Of a DNA stretch of 64,000 nucleotides, positions 45,801 to 56,700 are shown one piece after another (the stretch's first letter is position 1; every line of letters starts with the position of its first letter). The notes beneath the pieces were generated by a model. That model searched no databases. It saw only the letters and a program-made list of their open reading frames with translations, and was not told where the DNA came from. This stretch comes from Cyanophora paradoxa (Eukaryota > Glaucocystophyceae > Cyanophorales > Cyanophoraceae). The stretch covers positions 1-64,000 of the forward strand of contig QPMI01000525.1 in the NCBI GenBank assembly GCA_004431415.1, read 5' to 3'. Made by a program: the position numbers and the translations under genes.

Positions 45801-46935
45801 CTCGTACCCCCCGCCCGACCCGCGCCTTCGTTCGCAGAAGAACCTCGGGGGTGAGGTGCCGCGCTCGACGCAGGTCTCGGGCCGCATCTCGGAGCTGGTG
45901 AACCGCGAGAAGGAGCTCGCCGGGCGCGTCCGCGAGCTCTCCGAGGAGATCGCCCGCATGCAGGAGGCGCGCCGCCGTACCCCTCCCGAACTCCCCCCCC
46001 CTCCCCCCCCGCTCACGATCCGGGTGCAGGCGCACAGGGACGTGGTGGAGGGCATGGAGATCAAGTCGCGGGAGCGCGAGCGGTCCCTTCAGGCTCAGGT
46101 TCAGATGAGCGTCGAGCGCCTCATGGACGTCGAGCGCGAGTCCCTCCGGTACCCCCCTCCCCCTTCCCCCCCCCCTCTGTTCTGAGGCTCCCCGCAGGTC
46201 GCGGCTGCAGCACGAGGAGGAGCGGGCGCGGGCGGAGGAGGCGCTGGCGTCGGCGACGGCGGCGGCGGAGGAGGCGCAGAAGCAGCTCGCGACGGCGCAG
46301 CAGCGGGCGCTGGCCGCGTACACGGCCGACCTGCAGGCCGTCGAGAAGCGGCACAGGGACGAGCGGGAGGCGGCGGAGCGCGAGGGCGCCGCCAAGGTCG
46401 AGGGCCTCGTCAAGGAGCTCGGGGAGGAGCGGGCCGGGCGCCGCAAGGCCATCGAGACCGCCCGCCGGGAGGCCTTCGAGGACGCGCAGCGCCAGCTCGA
46501 GCAGGCGCGCGCGCGCGCCCGCCTTCTCCTTCCCTCTCCTCTCCTCTCTAACTCGCGGTCGCGCAGCTCTACGGGCGGCTCATCGAGGGCCTCACGAGCA
46601 CGTGCGAGTCGGCGCGCGAGAAGGCGAACGCGGCATCGCTGCGGAGCATCCGGCCCTCGATGAGCACGAGCTCGGTGCCGGGGACGCCCTCGCTGTACCG
46701 GTCGCCCAGCACGTCGCAGCCGATCACGCCGCGCGAGGGCCCCAGCGTGCCGCCCCTCCCCCTCGCCGCCCTCGTCGCCCAGCAGCTCGCCGGCGTCGCC
46801 TCCCCCACCGCCCCCGCCTCCGCCCGCGGCTCGGGCCCCGGCCCGACCCCCCGCACCACCACCTCCGCCGCCGGCGGCGGCGCGCCCCCGGTCCTCGTTC
46901 CCCCTACCCCCCACTCGAGCGCCATCGTCTCGTGA
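42886..46935 (+). CDS. GBP/atlastin-type large GTPase with C-terminal coiled coil
   Basis: About 20 exons. The start at 42886 (MPVAAPVRGG) was chosen because a typical GB1/RHD3 beginning follows (LLVIDGDKLVVHEEG). G1 P-loop GSKASGKS at residues 47-54 (exon 43065-43218); G3 DAQG at 105-108 followed by VSSSIVYNVAGEL (exon 43289-43478); the G4 RD motif in FFFWAARDN at about 197-198 (exon 43562-43753). Next come RYLEDLL (43808-43871), a Cys segment (44308-44412), QIDMLRQRTLASLLPK (44469-44544) and RLLRHYAA (44613-44719), all as in GBPs. Then a helical region and a long Glu/Arg/Ala coiled coil (44787 to about 46506), and a Ser/Pro-rich tail (46567-46935, TGA). GBPs hydrolyse GTP and assemble on membranes; many act in cell-autonomous defence, others shape the ER. 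Introns are strongly pyrimidine-rich on the coding strand, and some have GC donors (for example near 46506). No C-terminal CaaX box is seen. Confidence 0.85.
43950..44100. repeat. Intronic minisatellite in the GBP-like gene
   Basis: Repeated CCCCGCCCCGC plus TCTTCTCTTCCCCGCCG units, about 4-5 copies, within the intron after exon 43808-43871. Open frames across it are artefacts. Confidence 0.8.
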
Positions 46936-47263
46936 TCGACGGAGGCCGCGCCCGCCTCCCCCTCTACCCCCACGCCGCGCCCTCCCCAGTGCTTTCCGCT
47001 AGAGAATGAACGAAATGGAAGCTTGGTCCGCAGTCGACTCCACGCGGCATCGAGTCGATCAGGGACCCAGGGACGGGCCCGCGGCCGGAGACGAACCGAT
47101 CCGCTTCTGCATATGCACAGCACAGGCCGCACAGCCCCGTCGTGGCCGGGAAGGACATCAACCACTTCTAGCTCGGTCGTGCAAACGAAATCCATAATAA
47201 CAGGCAAAAGTAACACGTACGGGCCTGCCTACAAGTCGGCCTATGCGAAAGCGGAATCGATCT
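46936..47263. other. Short intergenic region between convergent genes
   Basis: 328 bases between the stops of the GBP-like gene (plus) and the coiled-coil gene (minus). No feature recognised. Confidence 0.6.
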
Positions 47264-49962
47264 CTAGCGGTGCAGAGGAGTGTGGTACTGGTGCGCGCCA
47301 TGCGCGGCGGCCGGGGCGAGCGGCTGCCCTATCGACGCAAGCAACTCCAGCATGTCCGCATCCACGCGCAGCTCGTTCACGGTACCCCCCTCCTCCGGGA
47401 TGGGGTACGGGTCTTCGAGGGGGGGCGGCCCCTCCAGATGTTGAGGCGCCGGCGTCGCCTGCACCGAGGAGGAGGACGAGGCGGCCGCCGGCCCCGCCGG
47501 CTGGGGCCTGGGGTACGCCAGCTGGGAGGGCGTCGGTACCCCCCGCGGCGTGCTCGACGCGCTCTGCGTCTGCGACGGCTGCGCCCCCTCAGAAAAAGAA
47601 AGGGGAAAGGAAGGAACGGACGGGGGAGGACCTGGCGGCGGGGGGAGAGCTGGCCGCCGGAGGCCGCGGCGCGCTTCTCGAGGCCCATGATGTACAGCCG
47701 CTCGTGGATCGGGGCGCTGTCCGCGCGCTGCAGGTTCTTCGAGTGCTCGTTGATCTCGGGCGTGAAGCGCTCTGCGGCGGGGGCGAGGAGCCGTCGTCAT
47801 TGGGAGCGGCGGGGGCGGCGGCGGGGCCAAAGAGCTGGGAGCGCGTACCCCTCGCCTTCTGCTCCTCGAGCCTCTGCTGCCGCTTCTGCTGCTTGATGTG
47901 GTAGCTGGGAGGGGGAATGAGAAGGTCAGGGGGTACAGGGATTCCGTGCGGAGGGGGTACGTCGCGGCGCACTCGGCGAGCAGGCGGTCCTCCACCGGCA
48001 GTTCCTGGATCTCCTGCCCCCGGCTGGCGATCTAAAAAAGGCACCACGGGGTCGGCCCGTGGGGTACGGTGCGAGAAGGAAGGGGGTAGAAGCGCACCAG
48101 GCGCGACCGGTAGTTCAGGGAGGGCTTGAAGACGAGCGGCGCGGCCTCCTTTGCCTCCTTCTCGGCGCGCGCGCGCTCGATCTTTTGCTTGCGCTCCTCG
48201 TCCCACCGCTGCCAGTCCTTAGCTGTGCGCGCCATCTGCTTCGAGCGCGCCGAGATCATCTGCGAAGGCGCCGGCGCCGTGAGCGGAGAGCTGGGAGATT
48301 GATGCGCCCGCCGGTCGCACCGGCGCCGGCCGCAGCTCGCAGAGCTCCCGCTCCTCGCGCTCCCTCCTGAGCCGGTCCATGCGCTCGGCCGTCGAGCGGA
48401 CGATCTCCTCGCGGAGAGAGTTGTGGTGCTCTGCCATCCGCCGGGACCGCGGGTTGATGCTCGGCGTCGGCTTCAGCTCCTTGACCTGCACGCCGCGTGA
48501 GAAGAAGGAGAAGAAGAGAGAGGGAGCCGGAGCGGGCGGAGCGGAGAGGGGCGGAGCGGGGCAGGCGGGGCGGGCGGGGAGGGCGGGGCGCGCGGCACCT
48601 CCTCCTCGTCCCGCTGCTTCCGCTGCTTCTCGAGGTGCGACTCCTTGCTCCGGGCGCTCCCGAGAAGCCTCGACGTGAGCTGCGTCATCTGCACCTCCCC
48701 CAGCGTCTTGCTGTTCTTCGGGTTCAGCTTTTCTCTGAGGATCTCCACCTTGGCGCGGCTGCGCGCGCGCGCGGGAGTTCTCAGCGGGCGGGGCGCGCGG
48801 AAGCGGGGGCCGGGCCGCGGGCGGCGCTCACTAGCGCTCGCCCTCGGCGATGAGGCGATCGGCGACGTCGTTGCCGGCCTGGTGCGAGGAGCCGGAGTGG
48901 CTCCGCGCGGACGACGTGGGGCTCCTCGCCGTCGGCGGCGGCGAGCGCCACGCGCGGGACGGCGAGCCCATCGACTGACCGAGCATCGCGCGCTGCGCCG
49001 TGAGGCTGCCTTTCCTGAGATTCGGGCTCCGCTTCGGAAGCTCGTCGACGCTCACGCGGATCCCGTTAACCTGCGCGCCGGGGTCGAGGGCGCTCGGAGA
49101 GACTGAACAGGGCGGGCGGCGTACATCGACGTGCTCGCGGTCGTCCCCGTCGTCGTCGTCGAAGCGATCCTCCTCCTTATCGTCGGGAAGGCCGTGGCTG
49201 ATGCCGCGCATCTCGGGGACTGACTGGGCCACCGAGCTGCCCCGGGACCGCCGAAGAGATGCGCGTGGGCTGGGCGTTACCGCCGCTTCTACGGAGCTGC
49301 CGCTGGACGCCAGCGGCTTGCCGGGAGATGGCATTGCTAGCACCGAAAAGTCGATCGGCTTCGTAGGGGACTCCGCGCGGATCGGCGCTGGCGCGCTGGC
49401 TAGCGGAGGCGGAACGGCCGAAGTGAAGGGCGCAGGGCCCGGCTTGGAGGAGGGAAAGGAAGAAGAGGAAGACGTTGGCCGCAACTCAGAAGCCTCGTCG
49501 GGCGACCGCGGCCTTGGCCTCGCGCCCGGAAGGTCTTTCCCGATGAGTGGGCGGACGGCTTCCGGCGAAGACTGGCCGATTTCCGCCGAGATGCGAAGAT
49601 CCCGTCCAGAAGTTGGACCAGAACTGATATCGCCGTCCGACATGTTGTGCTCCTTCATCATGCGGCTAATCTGCGAGGCGAAGTTCATCGATAAGCGCGG
49701 CCTCTCTTCGAGCATCCAGCAATCAAGGCCCAACAGCCCAAACCTGCTTAGAGAGCTTCTCGATAATGCCGAAAGTGCTCGTAAGCGAAGAGGCCTGCTC
49801 GGTGGCGTCGAGCAGGCCCTGCTCCGTCTCGCCTGGGGCCCGCTGAGTGACCGGGAGCTCTTCTGCGTGCTCGCCATGCGGCTGGTATCTCGCTGGACCT
49901 CGGCCGTTCGCGTGCAGGGCTCGGTCGGAGTCGGGGTGAGGAAACGACGAACGCGAGCGCAT
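47264..49962 (-). CDS. Uncharacterised coiled-coil protein with four short N-x-x-S-type motifs
   Basis: I do not recognise a named family. The start at 49962 (MRSRSSFPHPDSD) is favoured because exon 49744-49962 joins in phase to the exon beginning at 49670 (FGIIEKLSKQ then ISRMMKEHNMSD). A long Ser/Pro-rich disordered region follows, including the acidic run DDDDGDD, then charged helical exons. Four exons carry a recurring motif of the form [PF]-x-[LI]-N-x-x-[SN]-[RK]: EKLNPKNSKTL (about 48.7 kb), PTPSINPRSRRM (48.45 kb), VFKPSLNYRSRLV (48.11 kb) and FTPEINEHSKNL with IHERLY (47.70-47.76 kb). Similar motifs are known in many uncharacterised protist proteins; function unknown. A Pro/Gln-rich tail ends at 47264. 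It is divergent from the PPR gene across 119 bases. Its intron after about 48836 uses GTGAGC. Confidence 0.65.
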
Positions 49963-50081
49963 CGCTGCCGGGGAACGCAGCCGACTGCTTTCCCGCGCCC
50001 GCGTCGAAGGATTCGCAGCCGATCGGAGCCCGCCCGCGATGTTCGCAAACTGTTGCCCGGGTACACGATCGCCGTCAAGGG
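49963..50081. promoter_or_regulatory. Very short divergent promoter region
   Basis: Only 119 bases separate the start at 49962 (minus) from the start at 50082 (plus). Both genes may share regulatory DNA. No motif recognised. If either start is further downstream, the region is larger. Confidence 0.4.
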
Positions 50082-52986
50082 ATGCGGACGGCGCTTGTGA
50101 GGCTGGCCCGGGGTGCGTGGCAGCCGCGCGCGGCGTTCATTGTCTGCTATCTGATCGTGTGGTCGCTCCCCTCGGCAGCGGCCGAGCCGAGATCAGTCGC
50201 TGGCTCGACGCGGCGACCCCGGGCGCGCGCGAATGCGGCCGGTGGAAAGAGGCCGTCTCCGAGGCGGCCTGCGCCCCCGCCGGATGCCGTGATCGTCGAC
50301 GCCATTCGAGAGATCGCACCAGTGCGCACCGCCGCCTTCCCTCCTGCCGCAAGACCGAGCGGCGCGCAGAGCCAGAGCGATCGGCTGGAGTCCAAGCAGA
50401 AGGCTCACATCCGAGCGGCCCTGCAGGCCGAGCGGGCGCAGCTGAAAGCGCGCCCGGCCGACGCCGATGCGGTGCTCATCCGGGCGCGCCGGAGGCGGGG
50501 CGCGCGCGAGCCGGAGGAGATCCCGGAGCTCACGGGCAGGGAAGAACCGCTGGAGCCGCCGCCCGCCTCTGCGTCCCTCGACGACGTGCTCCTGTGGATG
50601 TTCAACCGCGGGCTGCCGCTCCCCCGCGGCCTCGCGCAGCGGCCCGAGCGCTCGGCGGTGCAGCACAGGTACCTCCACCAGCGCAACGCGGCGGCCGCGG
50701 CGGCGATTGCGCGGCTGGCCGGCCTGGGCCGCGTCGACCTCGCGGAGCGCACGCTCGTCCTCCACATCGAGTGGCGGCTCCGGCCGCTCTTCCGCGTGCG
50801 GGGCGACCGGGAGCCGGCGCTCACCGCCGCGCCGTTCCACGCGTCTATGGAGGCTCACATGCGCGCGGGCGCGCCCGACAAGGCGCTGGAGGTGCACCGC
50901 CTCATGGTGCAGTACGGCGTTGCAGACCGGCCTCGGACGGTCGAGCTGGTGGCGCTTGCGCACGTGGAGGCGGGGGACGCGGAGGCAGCGATCCGGTTCG
51001 CGCGGCGCGCGGCAGACGCCGGCGTCCGACTGTCGCGCAACGGGCTGGCGAGGCTCGTGCGCGCGTGCGCGCGCTCGGGCGGCGGCCCCGAGCTCGTCGA
51101 GGCGGCCCTGGCGCTGGGCGGGGAGCCGGCGGCGCGGCACGCGCCGACGCTGATCGAGCGGATCGCGGCGGCTCGCTCCTCGGGCGAAATCGCGGACCTG
51201 GTCTCCGGCGTCCCCGGCGCCGACCGGCCCTCGGAGAACCTCGGCCGCGCCGTCGTCCGCGCCTACGGCCGCGCCGGCGACGTGGCGGCCGCCGCGCGCT
51301 ACGCGCACCGCGCGGCGACGGACGCGGAGCGGGCGGGGCGGCCGCTGCCGCTGGGGGCCCACGCCGCACTCTACGACGAGTTCCTCCGCCTCTGCGCCGC
51401 CCGCTGCCTCCCCGCCGCCGCCGCCGGTGCCCTTGTAGAGCTCCGCAAACGCCACCTCCACCCCTCCAAGGAATCCTTCCGGTACCCCTCCCCCTCCCTC
51501 CCGCTTCGCCCCTCTCTTTCCCTGTACCCCCTTGCGCCGACCTCTTCCCCCAGGGCGCTCTTCCACATGGCCTCGGTGCTGTCGTCCCCCTCCGCCTCCT
51601 CCCCCTCCACCACCGCGGTGCCGTACCCCCCCCCCGCCCCCCCGCCCCCCCCCCCCCCCCCCCGAAACGTCTCCCGCCCGGATTCGAACCCCCTTTCCCG
51701 CGCAGTTCGCTGCGGGTCCCATCACCATCGAGTCCCTTTGGGTCGGGGCCGTCGCCGGTGAGTTCCAAGTCGGCCGTCCGGGGTACGGGAATGGTTCTCT
51801 TGTCTGACTCCCGCCTTCCAGCCGGCGTCGCCCGCCGGCCCGACGTGTACCGGGCTGCCGTCCACGCCGCCAGCGCCGCGCGCGACGTACCCGCCCTCCA
51901 GGTTCGCCCTACCCCCCCCCCCCCTCTTTCGTTTCTCTTTCGTCGGACTCGTGTTTCACGCTGGGCCGTTTCGCCGCAGCGGTTCCTTCGGGACCTCTCG
52001 CTCGACCCGGCGGGCCCGACGACGGGGGCGCACCCCTCGTCGCGCTGGGCCAGCGAGGGGGCCTCGATCTCGGCGGCGGGGCCCTCTGTGGCCTGGGAGG
52101 AGGGCGACCGGGCGCGCATCGTGGGCCGCATCGCCGCCGCCATGTGCCGGGCCCGGGACTTTAGGGCCGCCAAGCGTGCCATCGTCGGCGCCGGCCTCCA
52201 GGGCAACGAGCAGGTGATCCGTCTACCCCAGCTACTTTAACTTGAACTTTTAACCTAGCTACTTGAACTTCAACTTAACTTTTAACCTAGCTACTTTAAC
52301 TTGAACTTTTAACTAATTTTTAACCTAGCTACTTTAACTTTCACTTAACTTTTAAATCTAGCTACTTCCCGCTCGCTCTGAGCTTTGACTCTGCCAGGTG
52401 CTCGTGAGCCTGGTGAGGGGCCTGAACCGCGCCGAGGAGCTGGGCCTGGCCACCGAGGCCGTCGCGTACATGGCCGCCAACGGCGTAGCCCCCTCCAAGT
52501 CCGTCCCGCGTACCCCCCCCTCCACCAGTTCGAATTTGATCCGATTCGGAGCGCAGGTGCACGGCGGACGAGCTGCTGAGGCTCTGCGCACGGGCGCGCG
52601 AGGCGCGGCGGGACGGGCGGCGGGCCGACCACGTGCACCCCTCGAGCGAGCTGCGGCGGGCCGGGGTACAGGTCCCGAACGAGCCGGCGGACAAGCCGGC
52701 CGCCGGCTCGGACCCCGTCGGGCACGCGCTGTACACGCTGGAGGCGGCGGCGCGGCTGGGGGGCGACAGGGGCCGCCGCACGGCGGGGGACACTATCTCC
52801 TCGGCGGTCGTCGGCGCGGCGCTGAGGCGCGTGGGCGAGCTCATGGGCCTCGCCGACGACGCGGAGGCCGTCCGACGTCTGTTCGGCGGATCGGGGGGCG
52901 AGGCGGAGGAGGAGGGGGGGAAGGAGACGGGGGAAGGCGATGAGGGGAAGGGCCAGGGCGGAGGGGATGGCAAGGCGGCCTCGTAG
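50082..52986 (+). CDS. Pentatricopeptide-repeat (PPR) protein, probably organellar
   Basis: A long first exon (50082-51481) is followed by several shorter ones ending in TAG at 52984-52986. The N-terminus (MRTALVRLARGAW, then FIVCYLIVWSLPSAAA) has a basic and a hydrophobic part, consistent with a signal or plastid/mitochondrial targeting sequence. Helical-hairpin repeats of about 35 residues follow: MEAHMRAGAPDKALEVHRLM, VELVALAHVEAGDAEAAIRF, NGLARLVRACARSGG, VVRAYGRAGDVAAAARYAHR, and later MCRARDFRAAKRAIVGAGLQ and LVRGLNRAEELGLATEAVAY. This is the PPR/TPR-like pattern. PPR proteins usually bind organellar RNA and act in its processing or translation. The C-terminus is acidic and Gly-rich. 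I did not place a plus-strand start codon further downstream that would also fit. Confidence 0.8.
52228..52365. repeat. Intronic minisatellite in the PPR gene
   Basis: Units close to TAGCTACTTTAACTTGAAC plus TTTTAACC, about 27-35 bases each, are repeated four times in the intron before the exon starting near 52398. AT-rich, unlike the surrounding coding DNA. Confidence 0.85.
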
Positions 52987-53788
52987 GCGCTGAGGTGCTG
53001 CATACCTGTGTGGTTCTCTAGATCCGGTCCGTAGGTGATAGCTAGAGCAAGTAGCGGCACCTTGATTTCATTCTCTTCATTCGGTTAGCCTTGGCAAGGA
53101 AAAGCCTGTGGCTGGCATGGGGGAGGGGGGGGGGGGGGGGGGGGGGGGAGGAGGGGGCTGCGAGCGGGTGTCAATTCGCGTATCCCCCGGCCACGGCTCA
53201 CCAAGCGGTCGGCAGTTGCGGCAGTTCCGGCGGTTGCGGCAGTTGCGCATGCGGCGGTTGCGGCAGCTGCGGCAGTTGCGGCAGTTGCGGCAGTTGCGCA
53301 GCTTGCAATTGGGCCGGTAGCTTCGCGACGAGCGACATCGAACGCGCGGCGGACCGACGGCGGCTTCGCGATCCAGCTTCCGACCGCGTGCGGGCCACGG
53401 TGAGGCTTCGAATTCTCGTCCTGCCGCGCCGCAGAACCAGCGCTTACATCTGCGCTAAATCGCCCGGGTGGGACGCCGACCTACGGCGCCGCGGATGCAT
53501 ATGCATATGGATGACAGCTATATAGCTAGCTATAGCAGCGCACTTGCATATGCATGCGCGCATGCAAGTCATCTCCCGCTACGTTGACACGCTTCGCAGA
53601 TCGCCGCGCAGCGATCGTCGCCTGCAGCTGCGGCCTTCGCATGCGCACCGGCGCGCGCCCCGCACCGGCCGCGGCAGCTGCAGCGTAGCTGCAGTCGCAG
53701 ATCAGCAGAAAGCTTCCCGACGTTAAGGTGCATCCGCGCGCTGCCGGCCCCGCCCGCGGGGCGCCGCGCGCGCCGCCGCAATAGCCTG
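52987..53788. other. Intergenic region with a 9-base minisatellite
   Basis: No supported gene. It holds a G run (53125-53149), the GGCAGTTGC array (53211-53301), CATATGCATATG palindromes (53495-53560), and CAGCTGCAG words. Confidence 0.6.
53211..53301. repeat. GGCAGTTGC minisatellite
   Basis: About ten copies of a 9-base unit GGCAGTTGC with point variants (GGCGGTTGC, GGCAGCTGC, GGCAGTTCC). In one frame it would read Gly-Ser-Cys repeats, but no gene structure supports translation. Confidence 0.85.
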
Positions 53789-56700
53789 TTGGCGCTGGTT
53801 GACTTCCCGACAGCTGCAGGCGCCGGCGTTCCACAGCGACACATGGCCAGCTCAAGCGGAGGCTCGGAATTCGCGATCGGCTCCTCGAGCAGTTCTCAAT
53901 GCAATGCTCGAGCTCCGATCGATATCGATATCGCGACCCATGCAGCAGATCTCGACAACGCAGCAGCTGCAGCTGCATCGCTCGTTCCCCCACCAGCTGC
54001 AGCTGCAGCTGCGCATGCATGCGCAGCTCCAGCCCATGTCGTCATCGAGCTGTCATCGGACGAAGAAACGGCAGGCCATATGCATGGCCCGCCTAGGCCT
54101 GCCGCGCTCTCCAAAACGCTGGCACGTGCACCTACGTCGAGCGACAGGGAACAGCTGCAGCTAAAAGGTGTACGGCATTGCACTAAACGCGGCGACTTTG
54201 GCTTTGAGTTCCGGTGGCGCGGACAGTTCTCTGCCGCAGAATTCTTTTTCCCCCAGGTGTGTTCACAATCTTTCGCTCTTCATGATCAATGCGCCCGACG
54301 GTCATTCACAATCAACTCATAATCATTATTGCGTGCAGGCTGCGGCACGGTTTCGGGACCGCTGCATTCTCGTTGCGCAGTGGCTTGACCGGCGCGACAG
54401 GCGCACTGACGGGCCCTCGGACGCCGACCTCAGCTATGACCGGCGCGAGTACGAGGGCGACCCGCTCTTCGCGAGGCTGGAGGAAGGAGCGCTGGACGGG
54501 ATCGATGTTGCGGACAGCCGGCAGCTCAAGCAGGCGGTGAGGGTTTTGGTGCAGCGCTGGACGGAGCCAGTCCAGCCAGAGTCAGAGGGTGCGTCGGAGA
54601 GAGCTCGAGGGGTGGCAGACAACGTAAAAGATATTGAGCCCGTGGCGGCAGCAGGCAGCGCAAATCCGCAGCAGGAAGGGCCGCTCCCGAAGGGTTTGAG
54701 ATGGACAAACGACCAAGGGCGCTATCGACTGTACATTTCATTCCCTTGGCGTGGCCGTGCGTTCATTGCTTCCGGATTTGGCTTGGAAAGATTTGCAGCT
54801 GTGGTATGAACCCCTCCACACCTAGCCTGACTTGCAGTGTTGGGTTTAAATTTAAATTGGGGCGGGCGCAGGAGACAGCTGTGCGGTTTCGGGACCGCTG
54901 CATCCTCGTTGCGCAGTGGCTCGACCGGCGCGACGGGCGCACCGACGGGCCCTCCGATGCCGATCTCAACCGCGAGCGGAGCGAGTACGAGGGCGACCCG
55001 TTCTTCATCAAGCTCGAGGAAGGAGCGCTGGACGGGATCGATACGGGGGACATTCTACGGTTGTTTCCCGCGGTCAGGACTCTGGCATGGCGATCGACTG
55101 CGGCGGTCGATGGCAAGACGAGAGGTGGCAAGAAGTCTGTCAAGAAGCGCTGGGGCTCCAAGATGGTTAAGGCAAAGTCAAGGCCCACTGCGGAAGAAGT
55201 TCTGCGTGCGCGCTGCACCGCACCGCATCGCCCGTGAACCGCTCTCTAAGTCTGAAGGCCGTGCACAGATTTCATGCAGACAAGGTGGCGAGACTTGGTA
55301 AAAGTTCCGGTGACTTTTCAACACTTTGTTTTCTAAACACAGAGCAGAAATCTGAAAATCGCTCAGGTGAATCGCAAGCTCCTCCAGATGGCGTTTTGCA
55401 TTGTCAGAATCCGAAAGGTAAACTCTACCCCGTGGGTCTACGTGCGTGCTAGTATCCTTTCATTTATCTCTCAAATCAGGAAGCGCCTCTTGTGTACAGC
55501 ATCTTCCCAGGATACTATGTGACCGCCTTCTATCTGGATGAGAAGAAGGTGTCCTTTCTTGAAAATATTTTATTCCTGTCTTTTGCCTTGAATTGATTTC
55601 ACCTGTTCAAGCATTTGCGCGCGCTGCTGCGGGTCGTCTCGCCCCTCCTTCCATCGGTCGAGGAAGCTTGGCGCTTCCGGGACCGCTGCCGGATTGCATG
55701 GTGCGGACCTTGAGTTTGCACTGCTTAGAACTCGCCTCGCTTTCTCTAGCTTGTGCCAGGCGCACTGAGGAGACCAACAGGTCTGGCCCGGAGGGCCCCG
55801 CAAGCCCGGGCGACGCACTCAACTTCCCGTTGAAAGGCGCGTGCTCGTTATAACTAATTTACGGATTCACTCTGCTAACTATCGCCTTTAAATTACTCAG
55901 AATACAAGAACGAGTCGTTCTACAGGAAGCTGTTCACTGGCCCGGAAGCGAAACGGCCCCCTATCGGAGGCAACGATCCCGCGTACGTGTCCGCCCTATA
56001 AATATGTGCCCCGGCCCCTCAGCAATATTCGATCAACCTCGGGGCTTGTCTGTAGGCGGCAGTCGAACCATTTGAGGGTTATGGGGGCTGTGGCGCGGGT
56101 GGTCACGTTCGTGGCGGAAGAATCAGGTGTCGTGGAGGTGCCCGACTTGCACTGCAGCCGATCTCGCCCCACACATAGCGTTATCGATGCACGCTGATGT
56201 CGACTTTGTTCAGGAGGGCGCGCCAGATGGCATGGACGAAGAAGAGGACGAGGACCTCGACGAGAAAGACGAGGAAGATATAGGCGAGGAGGAGGAAGAG
56301 GAGGAGGATGAGGAGGATGAGGAGGAGGAGGGCGAGGAGGAGGGCGAAGAAGAGGACGAGGAGGAGGCGGAGCTCGAGCCGGGCCCGGCACCGGAGGCGG
56401 CGCGAAAGAAACAGCGCCGCTGCAGCACCTGCACGTGCAACGACTCGGTGGGAAATTCAAACAGCGGAGGCATGTCGTCGAGCTCGATTTTGCGTGCGCA
56501 TTTTACCGCTTTCGATTGCACTGTTATTCGCGCAATTCTATCATCGAACTAATTCGGTTCAGGTGCAGCCATTCCAGCGCCCGTGCATGCGCCGGCGCCA
56601 CTGGAGCTGGCTGCCCCAGCACGCTCTAGATTTAGCACGCTGCCTCCGGCGACCTCTGAGTCGAGTTCGAACGTTTCTGGATCAGGTGCAGCCGTTCCAG

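Noticed and set aside
53091-53525. Cys-Gly-Ser-rich frame
   Set aside because: Explained by the GGCAGTTGC array.
56210-56521. Poly-Ser frame on minus
   Set aside because: It is the complement of the Glu/Asp tract of the AP2-like gene on plus.
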